Source of the DNA: Apostichopus japonicus
Taxonomy: Eukaryota > Echinodermata > Holothuroidea > Aspidochirotida > Stichopodidae
Assembly (NCBI RefSeq): GCF_037975245.1
Contig: NC_092562.1
Location: 18,622,554 to 18,686,553, forward strand
Direction of reading: 5' to 3'
DNA: 64,000 bases
How positions within the stretch are numbered: position 1 is the first letter of the stretch; every line of letters begins with the position of its first letter. Made by a program: the position numbers and the translations under genes. Under the pieces are notes generated by a model. It did not search any database, was not told the origin of the DNA, and saw only the letters and a program-made list of their open reading frames with translations. This document shows, piece by piece, positions 60,079-64,000 of the stretch.

Positions 60079-60784
60079 ACCGTTGACCTCTTCTGGCTCA
60101 AGATCTGAATCATGGTGGCAAAAATTGAATGTGTTGTAAAAGCCGAAGCTATCAGCTATCATATGGTGAGTTGAAAACTCTGATCTATGCTCTAGCGGCC
60201 TTGGAAAGTGACGAATTTGCGTCGGTTTGTGATCAGTCGTATAGTGTACGGTTGCATTGACAGCAATATATCACGTTGCACCTTGTACAAATTATTATGC
60301 CAAAATGCCATATTAAACTGATGTCATAATTCTAATTTTAACTTTCGTCTCGATTGACTGAACATTAAAAGCTACCACGGTACCGCATTCGTATTTTTTC
60401 ACTAACTTTTAAGTCATTGTGTGGCTAATACCACGGCTTGAAGCTTTTTATAGCGTAATTAACAATGATAACTTCCATTGACGTAAGAGGTTGCTCAATT
60501 GTACACAGGCAAGAATACCTGTGGGATTCTTGGTTGACGATGATATTTAAGATGTGGTGTAAAGTACAACTTGGGTGGATTTTGTAACCTATCGTGACCC
60601 CACTGCTTCAGAAAAATATCACCTAAGCTAAAATCGAATATTACTACAATAAAGTATACAGCGATAGGCTACAAATGAAAAAAAAGTGTCCAATGTGTGT
60701 TTGAAGGAAGTCAAAGCTCTTAAAAGTGAGTCCTTTCCACATATTTGCAGAAGTAACATATTTATAATGGGAATTGGATATTGT

Positions 60785-61375
60785 TGATTGACGTGGCTGC
60801 TTTAACTCTTACTAAAATCAGACAAAAATCCTGCTTTATGTGTAATTCTTGTAGAGTAAGATATTGAGTGCTTTCACTTGGCTATTTTAACAAAAGCATA
60901 AATCCTGAATCAAACATAAATGTTATTGCAGGATTCATGCTTCAGTTCTTGTACGAGAAGTGTGATTATTTGATTTGGCTGAATTAATCTCTACGAAAAT
61001 CAAGCACCAAATCCCGGTTTTACTGTGTTATTCTTTAAGTAGGATACTGAGTGGTATGACATGGCTGCGTTAACTCTATCAGAGATACAAAACGACTGCG
61101 AAGCGACTATTGATTTTGCGAGTGCAGAACGAATATAACCCAAAGGACACAATAGGTTTTCAACTTTTCAGACAGGTCTTTGAGTTTGTACGATGAGTCC
61201 CTCCTCAGTAAAGGCATGAAGGCTGGTTTAACGGTCAAAGAACCAAACATAATTCCTACTGCAGGTTTCCATTTTCAGTTCTTGGAGCGGGAGGTTATGG
61301 AAATCAACAAGAAAAATCCTGCTTTGTGCGTACTATAATAAGAGCAGGATATTGAGTGGTTTATACTTTTACCTT
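60785..61375. repeat. Degenerate repeats, copy 2 counterpart of 25925-26560
   Basis: Same AGGATATTGAGTG-centred blocks at similar spacing. No function evident. Confidence 0.55.
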
Positions 61376-62360
61376 GATATGGCCTGGGTGAATGGGTATG
61401 CCAAGGGGGTGGGGGGGGGCTTGGAGGTTACTCATGGTTAAACTTCAACATTCATAGAAAAGATATTATTCCTCACAAAGTTACTTATAATTGTCAAATT
61501 GAACACTTATCAAGTGTCCGAGGAATTATTAATGTCCTGTTGAGACGCGGGCAGCTTTGTACGCTATTATAGTGTTGACTATTTCCGATAAGCGGTGAAT
61601 ATGATGCCCCTTCTACACTTCCCTAAATACATGAACACGTTGGCTCGCCATTCGTGTGGTTCATTATTGGGCAAAATTATAATTAAACAAGTTGTTGAGA
61701 AGTTGGTTGGGAGACAAGAACAGCGGGCCCACAACATTTTGACCACTTCTGAATTTGATATTTTTGGAATTTCTCACCTTGGTGCAAATTACATCAAAGC
61801 TGATTATTCAAGAACATTTATAATAATTTAACATTACCATGACTGAATTTCCAAAACGTCAGTAAATGAAATTATATTCAATTCAAAAGAACTTTAAAGA
61901 CTCAAATTTCAGAGTCGTTTTGTCGTTTAATTTTCTTCTTTTGTTTTCTTTTTCTTATTATTGTAGTTGTTTATAAATCACTTGCCTTGAATAAGCTACC
62001 ACTGCTTGAACACAAACAGTCTGCAGACAGAAGAGACTAAAGTATGCAACACATATCGGTAGCCTTTTCTACGTCGTTGGCCTCTGTATGGGATCTTGTT
62101 CTGTCCTTGTAAATCAACCAGAGGTGGGGCAATTAAAGATGGGATCTTGACCCGAGTGACGACATCTGAAGATTAGAACGCTACATTCTGACGGCGGTGA
62201 GGTATACTGCCATTGACCAGGAGTGCAAAAGCCGACAAGAAGCAAGCCTCTCTTGAGGACCCAGGGGATATTGTTCTCTCGTAGTGGTTTCCAAGCACAA
62301 ATATGTTACAAGGAGGAATTACTCTGAAATGACTTTTGTTCGCCAATCTCAGAGCCGTGG

Positions 62361-62609
62361 TCATTCCTCGGGCTCAGGACCTGCATGGGATTCTCTGGTG
62401 GGGGCTTCTTCACTGTCACAACATTTAGAATTGTGAAGTGTGAAAAAAGTCTGGCTTGTGTATACACGGGAATTGTTAGCATAGTTTACTACAAAGGGTG
62501 AATGGAATCGTGCGCAATATGCACAGATTTCGCCGCTGTTATGTCTCTTAAGATAAAACTTTAGCTTGGATACAAACTCAAGAAAGACATGTATAACAAC
62601 AAATATCAA
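62361..62609 (-). other. 82-codon open frame, copy 2
   Basis: Counterpart of 27657-27905, same length and end (AGPEPEE). Unidentified; see that entry for the reasons for doubt. Confidence 0.2.
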
Positions 62610-63463
62610 TGAAGAATGTATTATTTTAAGTAGACTCCACCACCTCTTACTATTATCAATTTCATGTCAGACCTAAACCCGCTCAATATTATCTACAAAT
62701 TTCAGCATTGGGATAAACGTTTTTAAATTAAAGCATATCAAAATTCGTAACTTACCATAAAATTGACATTAAAGTTTACACGAGTGCAAGAATTTGTTAG
62801 TCTTTTGTGATATTTGTGATTGATTGATGATCTAAAGTTAACTTGATCGAACATTCATTTCTGCAAATCCCAAAACGCAAGAACTACAAGAACCCATTGT
62901 TGATGAACGTATAGTACACAATGTGCTCCTTCTGAATATAAGATGTGCACGATCGAAATTTTACGTTAGAGATGCTATTTATTAGGAGATTCTTTTAAAC
63001 ATTTTCTTTGAGGCTTTTGTTCTTTATATTTCACAGCCTAAGTTTTTAAGACTTAAAACAATTCCTCTTTCATTGTCTTCATTATACACTGTTTACTGGG
63101 CGTCATAGAGCCACTTTAGCAGAGGACATGTTTCTATATGTCCTCATATGAAAATAACAACAGAAAAGAAAATGAAGTAAATGTAAAACAGTTCTTCAAT
63201 CAATCACAAACATTAGTTACCACCGTTTTAAGATATATGAATTATCATATGTGTTAATGTTATTTGAGTCGAAATTCAAGTTTTTGGAAATGTTGGCTGG
63301 ATAGGTGACAAGAAATATAAATGTTTCTTTGAAATAGCTAATGTGACTAATTAATCTTAACCACTCTTAAATGCTGATAAAACTAAATATAACCAGATAT
63401 TAACCAACTTTTTTAGATAATCAAAAGATATGTGGTTGTCTTATGTACGCTATCCTATAAAAC

Positions 63464-64000
63464 TCACCACGTAAATGTTACTTTAACAAGAATCAAAAAT
63501 ATTTTGAAATTTATATCAAAAGATCCTCGTCTCGCCAATCCGCTCTCTTGTGATGTCGACCAGTACGAATCGCCATTGGAACACTGATTTGACACAGCAG
63601 GGCTGTTAGTCAACTTGATGTAATCAGCAGGGATGGGATATGATTGGCTAAAGACGATGACGTCAACGGTTTCATCAACTGGCACCTACAGGAGACACAG
63701 GGCGAAAGTTAAATGTCGTTGTGAATTAATCTTCAGAAAAATGTAAAAGATGAACAGCAATAATATATTCCTTGTCATGAATAAGGACAAAGAATTTAAG
63801 TACATTGTTTAAGCACTTTCTTATACAGTATATCCACGTCGTGCTTGGCAGAATGGAAATTTTATGTTGACCATGAGGTAAAGGAAAGGCTCTTTAGGTG
63901 CTGCGGATGGCTGGAGATGGTAGGGTGTTTTTTTCTAAAACTCTGATAACGTTTTGCTCCTGTTTTTTCTATCTGCTTTGCTACAATTTCCTGAAATGTA
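63464..64000 (-). pseudogene. Gene B2, partial: exon 5 present, exon 4 deleted
   Basis: Exon 5 is 63464-63685 (acceptor CTGTAG, 73 codons plus stop). It keeps VPVDETVDVIVFSQS, IPADYIKLTNSPAVSNQCS and SGLARR, then ends in a new 20-residue tail, GSFDINFKIFLILVKVTFTW, unlike the B1 tail. About 300 bp upstream, where exon 4 should be, the sequence goes from TTTGCTAC straight to AATTTCCTGAAAT: compared with B1, about 29181-29325 is missing, which removes all but six bases of exon 4 with its BRICHOS Cys and its donor. As exon 4 is 138 nt in phase 0, an exon 3-5 splice would stay in frame, but the BRICHOS core would be incomplete. Exons 1-3 lie beyond the window. Probably a decaying gene; a functional short form is possible. 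Confidence 0.7.

Larger units (their letters stand above)
42855..64000. repeat. Segmental duplication, copy 2 (runs off the right edge)
   Basis: Same order and orientation as 10738-29330: relic exon, intergenic block, gene A, SINE, tandem promoter repeats, gene B end. Differences from copy 1 include a 2594-bp insertion at 43426, a 435-bp foldback element at 59644, about 100 extra bp near 53340-53440, absence of the 367-bp MITE, and loss of gene B exon 4 at the edge. Confidence 0.95.

Overview
The window is animal nuclear DNA: AT-rich, with spliced genes using GT-AG introns, tRNA-derived SINEs, Penelope-like and LINE fragments, and many cut-and-paste transposons. A marine invertebrate is likely, perhaps an echinoderm or another invertebrate deuterostome, but this is an impression from repeat style; no marker gene fixes the taxon.

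The only convincing host genes form one family, all on the minus strand: small single-pass (type II) membrane proteins with a BRICHOS-like luminal domain. They share a five-exon, all phase-0 layout: (1) short N-tail beginning MAQEM, (2) membrane segment, (3) first BRICHOS part, (4) exon with the first BRICHOS Cys, (5) exon with the second Cys and a C-terminal tail. Two complete types alternate. Type A is at 17913-21619 and again at 52579-56311 (247 aa each). Type B is at 28744-33121 (232 aa) and again, cut off and damaged, at 63464-64000. A solitary relic exon of a further paralogue lies at 10851-10955 and again at 42969-43064. The order relic-A-B is repeated because at least 18.6 kb (about 10738-29330) is duplicated head-to-tail at about 42855-64000, offset 32-35 kb.

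Layout: 1-10700 holds a rearranged Penelope-like element, MITEs, SINEs and a 4.5-kb transposon (5970-10508) inserted into a SINE. 10738-33300 is duplication copy 1 with the relic, gene A1 and gene B1. 33300-42850 is a transposon dump: a Penelope-like 3' part joined to a LINE, a TTAA MITE, and foldback elements made of a 21-bp-phased palindrome. 42855-64000 is copy 2, enlarged by a 2.6-kb hAT-like insertion and a small foldback element.

Most notable: (i) type B proteins end in a dibasic site followed by a short beta-prone tail that differs almost completely between the two B copies, the layout of BRICHOS-containing antimicrobial peptide precursors; (ii) a foldback transposon family (ends TATGGCAAGCC, 6-bp target duplications) whose bodies are arrays of a palindrome that resembles paired NK-homeodomain sites; (iii) a promoter module at the same distance from the start codon in A and B genes, with orphan copies between genes. 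Because the two large copies are paralogous, several insertions have their empty site in the same window, so their target duplications can be read directly.
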